DNA of 64,000 nt from Ruegeria sp. TM1040 (GCF_000014065.1 NC_008044.1:1-64000), one strand, 5' to 3'; shown: positions 31,402 to 41,122, counted from the first letter of the stretch. The notes: a model not told the origin generated them from the letters alone. Made by a program: numbers and translations.

Positions 31402-32708
31402 TGCGCTGGTTTATATTGCTGACACTCATGGGCGCCTCAGCCACGCAGGCGCAGAGCCGCCCAGACCTTGGCCCGCGCCCAGCGTTTCCCGCCCCGGACA
31501 TGGCTGCGGTCGAGCTGGGGCAGCTGCTATTTTACGATCCTATCCTGTCTGGCAATCGCAATATCGCCTGTTCCACCTGTCATCACCCACGCCTTGGAAC
31601 AGGAGATGGGCTATCGCTGGGGTTGGGCGAGGGGGGCATCGGCCTTGGCCCGGACCGAAAACCAGATCCAGCCAACCTGCCCGAGCAACGCATTCCCCGT
31701 AATGCGCCGGGGCTCTGGAATCTTGGTGCGCCCGAATTCACGGTGATGTTTCATGACGGTCGGCTCGAGGACCACCCCGATCATCCCGGTGGCATCCGCA
31801 CCCCCTTGGGAGAAGATATGGTTGCGGGGTTTGATGACGCGCTCGCCGCGCAGGCCATGTTTCCGGTGCTCTCCGCAGACGAGATGGCCGGGCATTATTC
31901 AGAAAACGAAGTGGCGCAGGCGGTGCGGCTGGGCCAGCTTTCAACACCGGGCGGGGCCTGGGACAGAATCGCGGCGCGGGTGGAGGCGATTCCGGCCTAT
32001 CGCGTCGCATTTGACGAGGTCTTGGGCGAGGGCACGCCCATTACCTTTGCCGACATTGGCAATGTTCTTGCCGATTTCATTCGCTTTGAATGGCGCGCGG
32101 ATATGAGCCCATTTGACGCATACATGCTGGGGCAGGGGGATCTGCCCAAAGCGGCCAAACGCGGGATGGAGCTGTTTTATGGCGCGGCGGACTGTAGCCA
32201 GTGCCATACTGGGTGGTTCCAGACGGACCACGGTTTTCACGCCTTGGCCGTGCCTCAGATCGGGCCGGGCAAGGCTGCGCGCTTTGAAACTCATAGTCGG
32301 GACGAGGGCCGTATCCGCGTGACGGGCCGAGCGGAGGATGCTTTTGCCTTCCGCACGCCGTCTTTGCGCAATGTGGGTCAAACTGCGCCCTATGGGCATT
32401 CAGGGGCCTTTGCGACCCTCGAGGACATCGTGTGGCATCATCTGTCGCCAGAGCAATCCTTGAGCAGCTATTCCAAATCGCAAGCCGTACTACCCCAACT
32501 GGAAGGCGCCCAGGACTGGACGATCCAGGACAACGCGGCAGAGCGCGCCGCGTTGATAGCCGCTGTGGATCTCGACCCGGTCTCGCTTACGGCCGCGGAA
32601 GTGGCTGACATTGTTGCCTTCTTGCACGCGCTCACCGATGAAGAGGCCGCAAAGGGGCGTCTTGGCGTTCCCGCAGAAGTCCCAAGTGGCTTGCCCGTAG
32701 ATCAGTGA
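31401..32708 (+). CDS. di-haem cytochrome c peroxidase / MauG-family protein
   Basis: A secreted 435-residue di-haem protein. It has a signal peptide (MRWFILLTLMGASATQAQ, cleaved near 18) and two haem c sites: CSTCH at 57-61, with HHPRLGTGDG following, and CSQCH at 265-269. A C-terminal TAPYGHSGAFATLEDIVWHH corresponds to the conserved region before the last helix. Family members reduce periplasmic hydrogen peroxide (CcpA) or oxidise protein or small substrates (MauG); sequence alone does not decide. Its ATG shares a base with the galM stop (TGATG), tying it to xylose catabolism, which is unusual. Confidence 0.88.
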   Translation: MRWFILLTLMGASATQAQSRPDLGPRPAFPAPDMAAVELGQLLFYDPILSGNRNIACSTCHHPRLGTGDGLSLGLGEGGIGLGPDRKPDPANLPEQRIPRNAPGLWNLGAPEFTVMFHDGRLEDHPDHPGGIRTPLGEDMVAGFDDALAAQAMFPVLSADEMAGHYSENEVAQAVRLGQLSTPGGAWDRIAARVEAIPAYRVAFDEVLGEGTPITFADIGNVLADFIRFEWRADMSPFDAYMLGQGDLPKAAKRGMELFYGAADCSQCHTGWFQTDHGFHALAVPQIGPGKAARFETHSRDEGRIRVTGRAEDAFAFRTPSLRNVGQTAPYGHSGAFATLEDIVWHHLSPEQSLSSYSKSQAVLPQLEGAQDWTIQDNAAERAALIAAVDLDPVSLTAAEVADIVAFLHALTDEEAAKGRLGVPAEVPSGLPVDQ

Positions 32709-32736
32709 GCTGTGAGATCCTCAGCGCTTGTCTTGA

Positions 32737-34287
32737 TCACAAAAGCCATTCAACCGGCAGCACGCCAATCACCGCGATTGCAATCTGCTGGAACCAGGTG
32801 GCGCCGGGCTCTTCTTGGTAGATCAATGTCTCGCCATCTTCGATTGGCTCGCGCCATATCATCTTGCCTTTGGGTGTCAGCGCCGGTTGATAGGACACCG
32901 TCAGGAGTGGGCCGTCAAAGCCTGCGCTGACCTGCCCGGCGAGCGTCGGACTTTCGATGAGAAACCCCATCTCGCAATTTAGGGTGGCCGAGCGCGGATC
33001 AAAGTTGAAAGAGCCGATAAAAACGCGATCACCGTCGACGGCAAAGGTCTTGGCGTGCAGGCTCGCCCCCGAAAGACCAAAGGGTTTGAGTTGCCGGTTG
33101 GCGTCAGCCGACATCTGAGCGCGCAGTTTCAACTCGTAGAGCGAAACATCTGCTTCCAGCAGCGCGCGACGGTACCGCGTGTAGCCAGAATGCACCATCA
33201 AGACATCCGTGGTGTTCATCGCATTGGTCAACACACGCACATCCACGCCAGCAGCCGCCAAATCCGTGAGGTACTCCGTTCCTCGCTGCCCGGGTACAAA
33301 ATAGGCCGAAACTAGATCCAAGCGGGTCTCGACCTGGCCGAGGATCTCGCCCAGACGAGAGATCATCAACTGGTCTGATGTCGCGCTGCCCTGACCTTTC
33401 ACAGGGTCATCGGCCACCACGCGAACATTTGTCCACTCCATCGGCATCTCACCACGCGCGAATTTATCTGCACTGCTTTGCAGATCGCCCATCAGGCGTT
33501 GAGCCTCTGGTGTGGCCATCACCTCTGATACGCGTTGATCAAAGGTAATCAGGTTCCCATCGGATGATACAATCGTCTCGAGCGCAAAAACGGAGGCGCT
33601 GTTCCAGTAGTCATCAAAGACGGTGGCCGTTTCCGGCACCACTTTGCCCGCAGCCAGCGCATCCATGTCGATATAAAATGCATCCCGCTGCACGTCGAAA
33701 TACTCGTCACCAATGTTGCGCCCGCCAATGATCGCGACCGCCCCGTCCACGATAAGGGACTTGTTGTGCATTCTCCGGTTCATCCGAAAGAAATCAAAGC
33801 TGTAGCCCAAGAGCTTTGGGCGCCGGATCGTTGAGGGGTTGAACAGTCGGATTTCGAAATTGGGTTGCGCGTTGAGCGTAGCCATTGTTGCGTCAAGCCC
33901 AGGCACGCCGTTATCGTCCAGCAGAAGTCGGACCCGCACGCCCCGCAGCGCCGCGTTGCGCAATTCCTCTAGCAGGAGAACCCCGGAGGTGTCGTCGTGC
34001 CAAATGTAGTATTGCGCGTCGATCGAGGCTTCGGCGCGACGGATCAGTTCGACCCGGCTTGCAAGCGCATCCGTCCCGCTGCGCAGCGGGATGATCCCTG
34101 ACTGGCCGACATGCGCCGCGTTCAGATCTGCAACTGTCGCCCCGATCGAAGTCTGATCGCTCGCCGGAAGGGCCGAGCTGATCTCGCGATTGGAAATGTC
34201 GGGCAAAGGAAAAAGAAGCCGTGCGAGCATCACAAATGCCGCAAGCGTAAGGCCAATCAAAGCCAGTGTTTTTAAGAACCGCATCAT
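32737..34287 (-). CDS. phospholipase D-family protein (cardiolipin synthase-like)
   Basis: A 516-residue protein with an N-terminal membrane anchor or signal (LKTLALIGLTLAAFVMLARLLF) and two PLD phosphodiesterase motifs: HNKSLIVDGAVAIIGGRN at 174-191 and LHAKTFAVDGDRVFIGSFNFDPRS near 412-435. Proteins of this layout act on phospholipid head groups (cardiolipin synthase C-type) or are periplasmic phosphodiesterases; the precise substrate is not evident. It is convergent with the peroxidase gene, 28 bases away, and stands alone. Confidence 0.85.
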   Translation of the reverse strand: MMRFLKTLALIGLTLAAFVMLARLLFPLPDISNREISSALPASDQTSIGATVADLNAAHVGQSGIIPLRSGTDALASRVELIRRAEASIDAQYYIWHDDTSGVLLLEELRNAALRGVRVRLLLDDNGVPGLDATMATLNAQPNFEIRLFNPSTIRRPKLLGYSFDFFRMNRRMHNKSLIVDGAVAIIGGRNIGDEYFDVQRDAFYIDMDALAAGKVVPETATVFDDYWNSASVFALETIVSSDGNLITFDQRVSEVMATPEAQRLMGDLQSSADKFARGEMPMEWTNVRVVADDPVKGQGSATSDQLMISRLGEILGQVETRLDLVSAYFVPGQRGTEYLTDLAAAGVDVRVLTNAMNTTDVLMVHSGYTRYRRALLEADVSLYELKLRAQMSADANRQLKPFGLSGASLHAKTFAVDGDRVFIGSFNFDPRSATLNCEMGFLIESPTLAGQVSAGFDGPLLTVSYQPALTPKGKMIWREPIEDGETLIYQEEPGATWFQQIAIAVIGVLPVEWLL

Positions 34288-34628
34288 CCTCGCATGCTAG
34301 CACCTAACCACTGCGCTGCAGCGGGAAAATCTTGCCACATGTCTCATGTGCAAACCGGTGTAGACATTGAGCCGCAGAAGCCAGCCTGAAGGGGACTGGA
34401 TGGAAAGTGCACTACCGCTTCTGTCAAATTTGTTGTCTGCTGGCCGTGGTCCACGGGACCAGAGGGGGGCACGTCAACGCAGAGGGCGGAAGGATCGCAG
34501 CCTCTGAGCGCGCGCATTGAGGGGAGTGATAAAACTCTAGCGCGCCGTTTTCGCCGCCTTGTTGCGCCCAATCGCGTCCGATTTAAACGTCGCGAGAGGT
34601 ATATTTTGCATGAGGAAATACTCTTGAT
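34288..34628. other. gene-free region before the antiporter
   Basis: These 341 bases separate two divergent genes. Short frames exist, but none has a convincing ribosome site or family resemblance. A small perfect inverted repeat, GGTCC-ACG-GGACC, lies at about 34449-34461. Promoters for both flanking genes are expected here; I could not place either with confidence. Confidence 0.5.
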
Positions 34629-35831
34629 ATGACTTTTCTAATCCTGCTCGTGCTTTTGGCCTTTGCGCTTTATTCCTTGTTCAGCAAGCGGATAGATCGC
34701 AGTGTTCTGACCCTGCCTATCTTGTTTACAGGGCTTGGGTTTTTGCTCTCAAAGCCGCTCAGTGAGGTGATCCCCGCCGGGCTTATTCACGAAGGCAAAG
34801 CAGGGCTTGCGGAGGTGACGTTGATCCTCGTGCTGTTTTCCGATGCCAGCCACGTGCGATTGCGCAGCCTGGCACGGGGCTGGCAGTATCCGACACGGAT
34901 GCTGGTGATCGGGTTGCCGCTCACCATTGCCTCGGGCACGGCGGTTGCATTCTGGCTCAACCCCAGTTCCGGGCTCGCCGTCGCGCTCCTGACGGCTGCA
35001 GTCTTGACGCCGACCGACGCGGCCTTGGGGCAGGCGGTTGTGAACAGCCCGGATGTCCCGGACCGTCTCGCACAGACGATCAATGTCGAAAGCGGCCTCA
35101 ATGATGGGCTGGTGCTTCCCTTTGTGCTGACGGGGGCGATACTTGCTTCGGGTTTTGCGGGCGAGGCGCATACCGCGGGGCTCGCTCTTGAGGCGCTCAT
35201 CGAAGTGATCCTTGGGCCTCTGGCGGGGATTGCGGTTGGCTGGGTTGCGGCGCGGGCGATGGATTGGGCGCAGAACCGTGATCTCATGCAGGAGGCGGCG
35301 GGCGCAGTCGTGTTTCTGGTCACAGCCTTTGCAGCCTATCTGTTTGCGGTTCTGATCCACGGAAACGGTTTTATCGCGGCATTTGTCGCGGGCATGGTGT
35401 TCGGCAACAGCTATCGTCACAACATTCATTTCATAAGCGAGTTCATGGAGGGCGCGGGACAGTTGCTCACGATGGCCGCCTTTCTGGTGTTCGGCGCATT
35501 CCTGTTGCCAGACGGGCTGGCTCATGCGGGCGTCTCCACTTTGGTCTTGGCGCTCTTGTTTTTGACGGTAGTTCGCATGGGGCCGATCCTCCTGTCGCTC
35601 ATCGGAAGCGGCCTTCCCACACGCGAGAAACTATTTCTGGGCTGGTTTGGCCCGCGCGGCCTCGCTTCGATCCTGTTCACACTGTTGATGATGGATCAGT
35701 TCGACATCCCAAATGAGGAGGAGCTGCTCGCCTGTGTTTCTCTGACGGTCGGACTGTCGATCCTCCTGCATGGTATCACATCCACGCCGCTTGCCAGTTG
35801 GATCAGTCAGGAGGGCAAGCGCAACACATGA
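34629..35831 (+). CDS. CPA1/NhaP-type cation:proton antiporter
   Basis: A 400-residue inner-membrane protein with about eleven to twelve hydrophobic segments. The NhaP/NHE-type ion-binding region is visible as LTPTDAALGQAVVNSPDVPDRLAQTINVESGLNDGLVLPFV near 120-160, with the conserved ESGLNDG. It probably exchanges sodium or potassium for protons, useful in a marine bacterium. No C-terminal regulatory (TrkA) domain is present. It is a single gene, convergent with the dipeptide transporter operon. Confidence 0.87.
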   Translation: MTFLILLVLLAFALYSLFSKRIDRSVLTLPILFTGLGFLLSKPLSEVIPAGLIHEGKAGLAEVTLILVLFSDASHVRLRSLARGWQYPTRMLVIGLPLTIASGTAVAFWLNPSSGLAVALLTAAVLTPTDAALGQAVVNSPDVPDRLAQTINVESGLNDGLVLPFVLTGAILASGFAGEAHTAGLALEALIEVILGPLAGIAVGWVAARAMDWAQNRDLMQEAAGAVVFLVTAFAAYLFAVLIHGNGFIAAFVAGMVFGNSYRHNIHFISEFMEGAGQLLTMAAFLVFGAFLLPDGLAHAGVSTLVLALLFLTVVRMGPILLSLIGSGLPTREKLFLGWFGPRGLASILFTLLMMDQFDIPNEEELLACVSLTVGLSILLHGITSTPLASWISQEGKRNT

Positions 35832-35859
35832 GAGCGCCGCACCTTGCGCTGGTGCTTGT

Positions 35860-35884
35860 GGGCAAGGGGGAATGCCCCCCGCCC
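35860..35884. terminator. hairpin between antiporter and ABC operon
   Basis: GGGC-AA-GGGGG-AATG-CCCCC-C-GCCC forms an interrupted 9-bp GC stem in the 63-base gap between convergent genes. It has no T tract. Position favours a bidirectional end structure for both transcripts. Confidence 0.45.
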
Positions 35885-35894
35885 AGAAGGTAAT

Positions 35895-36665
35895 TTAAGC
35901 AGTCTCCACGCTCGCCACGCGATTGGCCGAAGCATTCAGAAGGTGCTGTGTGTAATCATGGGCGGTTTTGCCAGCGCGCATGTCGTCGATGCTGAGAATC
36001 TCCATGATCTCGCCGTTGCGCATCACCGCAGCCGTACTGCACATATGCGCAACCACAGCAAGATCATGCGATACCATTACGTAGGTGAGGTCATGCTCGG
36101 CCTGTAGATCCTTCAGGAGATTGAGGATTTCGGCCTGCACGGACACATCAAGCGCCGATGTGGGCTCATCCAGCAGTAGGATCTTGGGGTTCGGCGCAAG
36201 CGCACGCGCGATCGCAACCCGTTGCCGCTGCCCACCCGAGAGCTGGTGCGGGTAGCGAAAGCGAAATGCCGGGCCAAGGCCCACGTCCTTCAGCAGCTGA
36301 TCCACTCGGTCGTTGATGTCCTTGAACCCATGCAGACGCAGCGTTTCCGACAGCACTTGATCGACAGATTGGCGTGGATGCAGCGAGGCATAGGGATCCT
36401 GAAATACCATCTGCACAGTCTTATAGAAGGTCCGGTCGCGTTTGCCCGCGAGGGGGTGGCCCGCCACCGTCATTTCGCCTTCCCAATAGGGCGCAAGGCC
36501 GGTGATCGCCTTCAGGATCGTGGACTTGCCGGACCCTGATTCCCCCACAAGGCCAAAGCTCGCGCCGCTATCTACCGAGAACGACGCATTCTTGACGGCA
36601 TGAAAGAGATTGTGACTGTCCCCAAAGTAGACGTTCAACCCCTTGATATCGATGGCTGTTCTCAT
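35895..36665 (-). CDS. dipeptide/oligopeptide ABC transporter ATP-binding protein (DppF-type)
   Basis: The second ATPase of a peptide/nickel-family importer. The 256-residue product has Walker A GLVGESGSGKSTILKAI near 38-54, the Q-loop QMVFQDPYASLHPRQSV, the signature LSGGQRQRVAIARAL near 145-159 and Walker B KILLLDEPTSALDVSVQ. I start it at the ATG 36665 (MRTAIDIKGL), which overlaps the upstream ATPase stop by four bases; the frame is open to 36698. It is the last gene of the dipeptidase-transporter operon. Confidence 0.92.
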   Translation of the reverse strand: MRTAIDIKGLNVYFGDSHNLFHAVKNASFSVDSGASFGLVGESGSGKSTILKAITGLAPYWEGEMTVAGHPLAGKRDRTFYKTVQMVFQDPYASLHPRQSVDQVLSETLRLHGFKDINDRVDQLLKDVGLGPAFRFRYPHQLSGGQRQRVAIARALAPNPKILLLDEPTSALDVSVQAEILNLLKDLQAEHDLTYVMVSHDLAVVAHMCSTAAVMRNGEIMEILSIDDMRAGKTAHDYTQHLLNASANRVASVETA

Positions 36666-37519
36666 GGCCTGCCCTCCACGCTTGCAGTGTCGCGCCATTG
36701 GGGGTCGCGATCCAGCACCTGAAGCCGTGGCTTGGGGTGATCGAACCGCGGCAAAGATCCCAAAAGCCCCTGAGTATAAGGGTGTTTGGCCTCGTGCAGC
36801 TTGTCAGCGTCGCAGACCTCGATGATGCGGCCCGCATACATGATGAGCACGCGATCACAGAACTGCGACACCAGATTGAGATCGTGACTGATGAAAATCA
36901 GCCCCATGCCCCGCTCGCGCACCAGCTTGTCCATGATTGACAGAACCTGCCCCTGCACGGATACATCCAGGGCCGAAGTCGGTTCATCCGCGATTAGGAT
37001 TTCCGGGTTGGGAATCAACATCATGGCGATCATGATGCGCTGGCCCATGCCGCCCGACATCTCGTGGGGATAGGCTTTCATCACCCGCTCGGGATCGCGG
37101 ATCGATACGGCCTCAAGCATCTCGAGCGCTTTGCTGCGCGCCTCGGCCCTGCTGGATTTGGCATGCAACCGGTACGCTTCGATGATTTGATCGCCCACAG
37201 TGACAACCGGATTAAGAGAGAACTTCGGATCCTGCATCACCATGGAGATCTTCTCGCCCCGCACCTTGCGCATGTCGCGCTCGGAGAGATCGAGAAGGTT
37301 GGTGTCATGCAGCTTGATATGACCTGCCTCAACAATGCCTGGCTTGCGGATCAGGCGCAGGATTGCGCGCCCGGTCATGGATTTACCAGACCCGCTTTCG
37401 CCCACGATCCCAAGCCGTTCTTTTCCAAGCGAGAAGCTCACCCCGCGCACCGCATCAAAGATGCCGTTGCGGGTCGGGAACTTCACCCAGAGGTTTTCAA
37501 TATCCAGAAGTGTGCTCAT
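36662..37519 (-). CDS. dipeptide/oligopeptide ABC transporter ATP-binding protein (DppD-type)
   Basis: The first ATPase of the importer, 285 residues. It has Walker A GIVGESGSGKSMTGRAI near 37-53, Q-loop MVMQDPKFSLNP, the signature MSGGMGQRIMIAMML near 153-167, Walker B ILIADEPTSALDVSVQ and a C-terminal extension with KHPYTQGLLGSLPRFD, the oligopeptide-type segment that in some members binds an iron-sulfur cluster through cysteines. That cysteine pattern is not evident here. It overlaps its neighbours on both sides by four bases. Confidence 0.92.
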   Translation of the reverse strand: MSTLLDIENLWVKFPTRNGIFDAVRGVSFSLGKERLGIVGESGSGKSMTGRAILRLIRKPGIVEAGHIKLHDTNLLDLSERDMRKVRGEKISMVMQDPKFSLNPVVTVGDQIIEAYRLHAKSSRAEARSKALEMLEAVSIRDPERVMKAYPHEMSGGMGQRIMIAMMLIPNPEILIADEPTSALDVSVQGQVLSIMDKLVRERGMGLIFISHDLNLVSQFCDRVLIMYAGRIIEVCDADKLHEAKHPYTQGLLGSLPRFDHPKPRLQVLDRDPQWRDTASVEGRP

Positions 37520-38433
37520 GAGCTGCTATCCTTCGGATCAAGCACATCGCGCAAACCATCGCCCAGAAGGTTGAAGGCCAGCGAAACGGCAAAGATGGCA
37601 AGACCGGGCATGGTGGCGACCCACCAGTAGTCCAGAATGAACCGGCGCCCCTCGGAGATCATCGCGCCCCATTCCGGGCTTGGAGGTTGCGCGCCAAGGC
37701 CCAGAAAGCCAAGTCCCGCAGCCGCCAGAATGATCCCCGCCATATCCAGTGTCACCCGCACGATCAGCGAACTGATACAGAGCGGCCAGATATGTTTGGT
37801 GATGATCAGGAGCGGCCCCGCCCCTTGCAGACGGATCGCGCTGATGAAATCCGACGAACGGATGGTGAGCGTCTCGGCCCGTGCCAGACGCGCGTAGGGG
37901 GGCCAGGCCGTGAGTGAAATCGCCAGCACTGCGTTCTCAATCCCGGCTCCCAGCGCCGCCACAAAGGCCAGCGCCAGCACAAGGCGTGGGAACGCAAGGA
38001 AAATATCCGTCACCCGCATCAGCATGATGTCGACCCAGCCGCCCACGTAGCCGGAGACCGTTCCGACCAACAACCCGACGATGGGCGCGATCATGGCAAC
38101 AAGTGCGACGATGTAGAGCGTGATCCGTGCGCCCCAGATGAGGCGGCTCAGGATGTCCCGCCCCAGCGAGTCGGTGCCGAGGATGTGCCCTTCGGTGCCC
38201 AGGGGCTGAAGCCGATTGCCAAGATCCTGATAGTAGGGATCATGAGGCGCAAGAAGCGGTGCAAAGATCGCAACGGCGACGAGCAGAACGATGATTGCCA
38301 GCCCCCCCATCGCCATATGGTTGGACCGTAAGGTTAGCCAGCCTTTGTAATAGGCGGCCAGCCTGGCCTGACGGCGCGACGTTGGCGTATCCGTCAAGAG
38401 CCACTCTCGAAGTGTCATGGTCTGGCTGCTCAT
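37516..38433 (-). CDS. dipeptide/oligopeptide ABC transporter permease (DppC-type)
   Basis: A 305-residue inner-membrane permease. After a cytoplasmic N-terminus come a membrane helix (MAMGGLAIIVLLVAVAIFAPLLAPHDPY), a periplasmic segment with GTDSLGRDILSRLIWGARITL, and five further helices. The EAA loop typical of binding-protein-dependent permeases lies near SDFISAIRLQGAGPLLIITKHIWP (about 195-218). It pairs with the upstream DppB-type permease, with four-base overlaps on both sides. Confidence 0.93.
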   Translation of the reverse strand: MSSQTMTLREWLLTDTPTSRRQARLAAYYKGWLTLRSNHMAMGGLAIIVLLVAVAIFAPLLAPHDPYYQDLGNRLQPLGTEGHILGTDSLGRDILSRLIWGARITLYIVALVAMIAPIVGLLVGTVSGYVGGWVDIMLMRVTDIFLAFPRLVLALAFVAALGAGIENAVLAISLTAWPPYARLARAETLTIRSSDFISAIRLQGAGPLLIITKHIWPLCISSLIVRVTLDMAGIILAAAGLGFLGLGAQPPSPEWGAMISEGRRFILDYWWVATMPGLAIFAVSLAFNLLGDGLRDVLDPKDSSS

Positions 38434-39488
38434 TTCGACCTCGGATCAAAGACTTTGTAGAGGAGGTCGGAAAAAACGTTCAGCACGATGAACACGAGGC
38501 CGACGACCACGGTGCCACCAAGCACGGCGTTCATGTCAGCCGACAACAATGCCGTGGTGATGTAGTTTCCGATCCCCGGCCAGGAAAAGATGATCTCCGT
38601 CAGCACCGATCCCTCGAGGAGGTTCGCATAAGAGAGCGCGATCACGGTGATGAGCTGCACGCGGATATTCTTGAATGCATGGTTCATGACCACCGCCCAT
38701 TCGCTCATGCCTTTGACGCGGGCTGTGGTGATGTACTCGGCCGAAAGCTGTTCCAGCATGAACGAACGCGTCATGCGGCTGATGTAGGCCAAGGAGTAGT
38801 ATCCCAGCAGAGAGGCGGGCAGGATGATATGTGAAAACGCATCCCAGAAGGCGCCCCAGTCGCCTGCAATGATCGAATCCACAAGGATCATGCCCGTTAC
38901 GGAGGGGATCATGTCCTCGTAAAAGATGCCCTGCCGCCCCGGTCCGCCGACCCAGCCGAGCATGCCGTAAAAGAGCAAAAGCCCCATCAGGCCCAGCCAG
39001 AAGATCGGCATCGAATAGCCCACCAATGCCACCACGCGGGCGATCTGATCCACCCAACTGCCACGGCGCACCGCGGCGATGACCCCTAGCGGCACCCCGA
39101 GGACGCAGCCAAAGATAATGCCAATCGTTGCAAGCTCAAAGGTGGCAGGAAACACGCGGGCGATGTCCTCTGACACCGGGCGCGCGGTCAGAAGCGATTT
39201 GCCAAAGTCACCTTGCAGGACATCGCCGACGTAATAGAAAAACTGTATGATCAATTGTTTATCGAGCCCAAGCTCCAGATAAACCGCATTGTATTGCTCT
39301 TCGCTGGCGCGTTCGCCAACCACCGCCAGAACCGGGTCAATAGGCATAACGCGCCCGATCAGGAAGGTGACGAACAAGAGCCCCAACATGGTGATTGAGA
39401 CGGAAAGCAGGGTGATCCCCATGCTTCTTGCCCAAGGGGGAAGAGGCAGCCAAGGCTGCCTCTTCGGGACGTTGCTGTAAAACGCCAT
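38430..39488 (-). CDS. dipeptide/oligopeptide ABC transporter permease (DppB-type)
   Basis: A 352-residue permease with six predicted helices: the first (GITLLSVSITMLGLLFVTFLIGRVMPIDP) is followed by a long periplasmic segment. Diagnostic are LGVPLGVIAAVRRGSWVDQIARV near 130-152, MPIFWLGLMGLLLFYGML and an EAA-type loop in EYITTARVKGMSEWAVVMNHAFKNI near 248-272. The gene starts one base after the binding-protein stop and overlaps the next permease by four bases. Confidence 0.93.
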   Translation of the reverse strand: MAFYSNVPKRQPWLPLPPWARSMGITLLSVSITMLGLLFVTFLIGRVMPIDPVLAVVGERASEEQYNAVYLELGLDKQLIIQFFYYVGDVLQGDFGKSLLTARPVSEDIARVFPATFELATIGIIFGCVLGVPLGVIAAVRRGSWVDQIARVVALVGYSMPIFWLGLMGLLLFYGMLGWVGGPGRQGIFYEDMIPSVTGMILVDSIIAGDWGAFWDAFSHIILPASLLGYYSLAYISRMTRSFMLEQLSAEYITTARVKGMSEWAVVMNHAFKNIRVQLITVIALSYANLLEGSVLTEIIFSWPGIGNYITTALLSADMNAVLGGTVVVGLVFIVLNVFSDLLYKVFDPRSK

Positions 39489-39489
39489 C

Positions 39490-41088
39490 TTACTTGGTCA
39501 CGTCCCAGTAAGCGGCTGCGGTGATCGCGCCACCAAGGTTCAGACCCTCGACCTTTTCGCTGATGCCAGCCTGTTCAACCAGCTGGAACATCACGGCAAA
39601 AGGCGCGGTATCGCGGAACTCGGCCTGGATCTCGTGATACATGTCTGCACGTTTCACGGTATCGCCTTCGACCACGGCTGCGGCGACTTTGTCGGTCAGC
39701 CCTGCAGTGTCCCAACCGTTGCGCCACGCCAGAAGGCCCGTTGCATTGGCCGCGTCAGAGTTGTCGGGGTTATAGGCAAATGTGCCCGCGTTGGTCTGAG
39801 GATCGGGATAATCCGGACCCCAGGCGCCAAGGTAGATGTCCAGTTCCCGCGCGCGGTACTTGCCCAGAACCTGCTTGCCGGTGCCGACCTCGAGGTTCAG
39901 CTTGATGCCGGCCTGCGAAAAGGTGTTTTGCAGCGATTGCGCGATCTCCAGACGCTCTTGCGCCTCGCGTACACCAACCGTCAGCTCCAGCCCTTCGGGC
40001 ACACCGGCCTCTGCCAGCAATTCCTTGGCTTTCTCGATATTGAGCGAGAAGGGGTTTTCATCCACGGCACCCAGATAGGTCTTTGGCAGGAAGTTCTGGT
40101 GCTTCACATACCAGTTCTTGAGGAAGCTGTTTTCCATGCCGTCATAGTCGATCAGATACTTCAGCGCCTGACGGACCTGCGGCTTGGAGAGCTCAGGATG
40201 CTTTTGGTTGAAGGACACATACATCAGGCGACCGCGCATCTCGCGCTGCACTTCGACGCCGTCGATACCTGCCAGGCCGTCCACATCCGCAGGGGTCAGG
40301 TCACGAGCCACGTCAATATCGCCGCGCTCCAGCATCAGGCGCTGGGTCGCACTTTCCTGAACGTGACGCACGATCACGCGCTGCATCGCCGGGGCGCCTT
40401 CATAGTAGTCTGGGTTTGCGGTCAGCGTGACGCTTTCCTTGGGCTTCCAAGAGGCCAGCTTGTAGGGGCCGGAGCCGGCGGAGTTGGTCATCAGCCACTC
40501 GTTGCCGAGGTCGCCGTCCTTGTCGTGCTCCATCACCAGTTTTTCGTCGACGATTGCGCCCAAGGTCGCTGTCAGGCAGTTCAGCACAAAGGAGGTCGCA
40601 TAGCGTTTGTCGGTCGTGATCGACACGGTGTTGCCATCGACGGTGATCATCTCATCGACGTTTTCCGGAGTGAACCCAAACTGTGTCAGGATGAACGACG
40701 GCGTTTTGTTGAGCTTGATCACGCGGCGCAGTGAGAAGGCCGCATCTTCCGCCCGAACCGGGTTGCCAGAGTGGAACTTGACGCCCTCGCGCATGGTGAA
40801 GGTGATGGTTTTGCCATCTTCCGAGACAGTCCAGCTTTCGGCCAGATCGGGCTGATAGCCTGCCTCAAGGTTGGAGGGGTCGAAATTCACCAGCTTGCCG
40901 TACATGTTGCGGATCACATCCGCGCCCGCAAATTCAAAGCTTTGCGCCGGATCCAGCGTGGTGATGTCGTCGATACGGTTGGCGATGACCAGCATATTGT
41001 CTGGTGTCGCGGCGACCGCCGGCAGGGCGGTGACACCCAGCGCGAGCCCAAGTGCAGCAGAGCCGATTAGTTTGGAAAAAGCGTTCAT
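39490..41088 (-). CDS. peptide ABC transporter substrate-binding protein (SBP family 5)
   Basis: A 532-residue periplasmic solute receptor. The signal peptide (MNAFSKLIGSAALGLALGVTALPAVAA) is cleaved near 27. Family 5 features follow: LDPAQSFEFAGADVIRNMYGKLV near 40-62, LAESWTVSEDGKTITFTMREGVKFHSGNPVRAEDAAFSLRR near 80-120, and the lobe II segment LAWRNGWDTAGLTDKV. A dipeptide ligand is likely given the adjacent dipeptidase. AGGGAG precedes the ATG. A small hairpin lies between it and the dipeptidase gene. Confidence 0.93.
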   Translation of the reverse strand: MNAFSKLIGSAALGLALGVTALPAVAATPDNMLVIANRIDDITTLDPAQSFEFAGADVIRNMYGKLVNFDPSNLEAGYQPDLAESWTVSEDGKTITFTMREGVKFHSGNPVRAEDAAFSLRRVIKLNKTPSFILTQFGFTPENVDEMITVDGNTVSITTDKRYATSFVLNCLTATLGAIVDEKLVMEHDKDGDLGNEWLMTNSAGSGPYKLASWKPKESVTLTANPDYYEGAPAMQRVIVRHVQESATQRLMLERGDIDVARDLTPADVDGLAGIDGVEVQREMRGRLMYVSFNQKHPELSKPQVRQALKYLIDYDGMENSFLKNWYVKHQNFLPKTYLGAVDENPFSLNIEKAKELLAEAGVPEGLELTVGVREAQERLEIAQSLQNTFSQAGIKLNLEVGTGKQVLGKYRARELDIYLGAWGPDYPDPQTNAGTFAYNPDNSDAANATGLLAWRNGWDTAGLTDKVAAAVVEGDTVKRADMYHEIQAEFRDTAPFAVMFQLVEQAGISEKVEGLNLGGAITAAAYWDVTK

Positions 41089-41122
41089 TTAATGAACTCC
41101 CTGTTTTGATTTGATTATAAAC

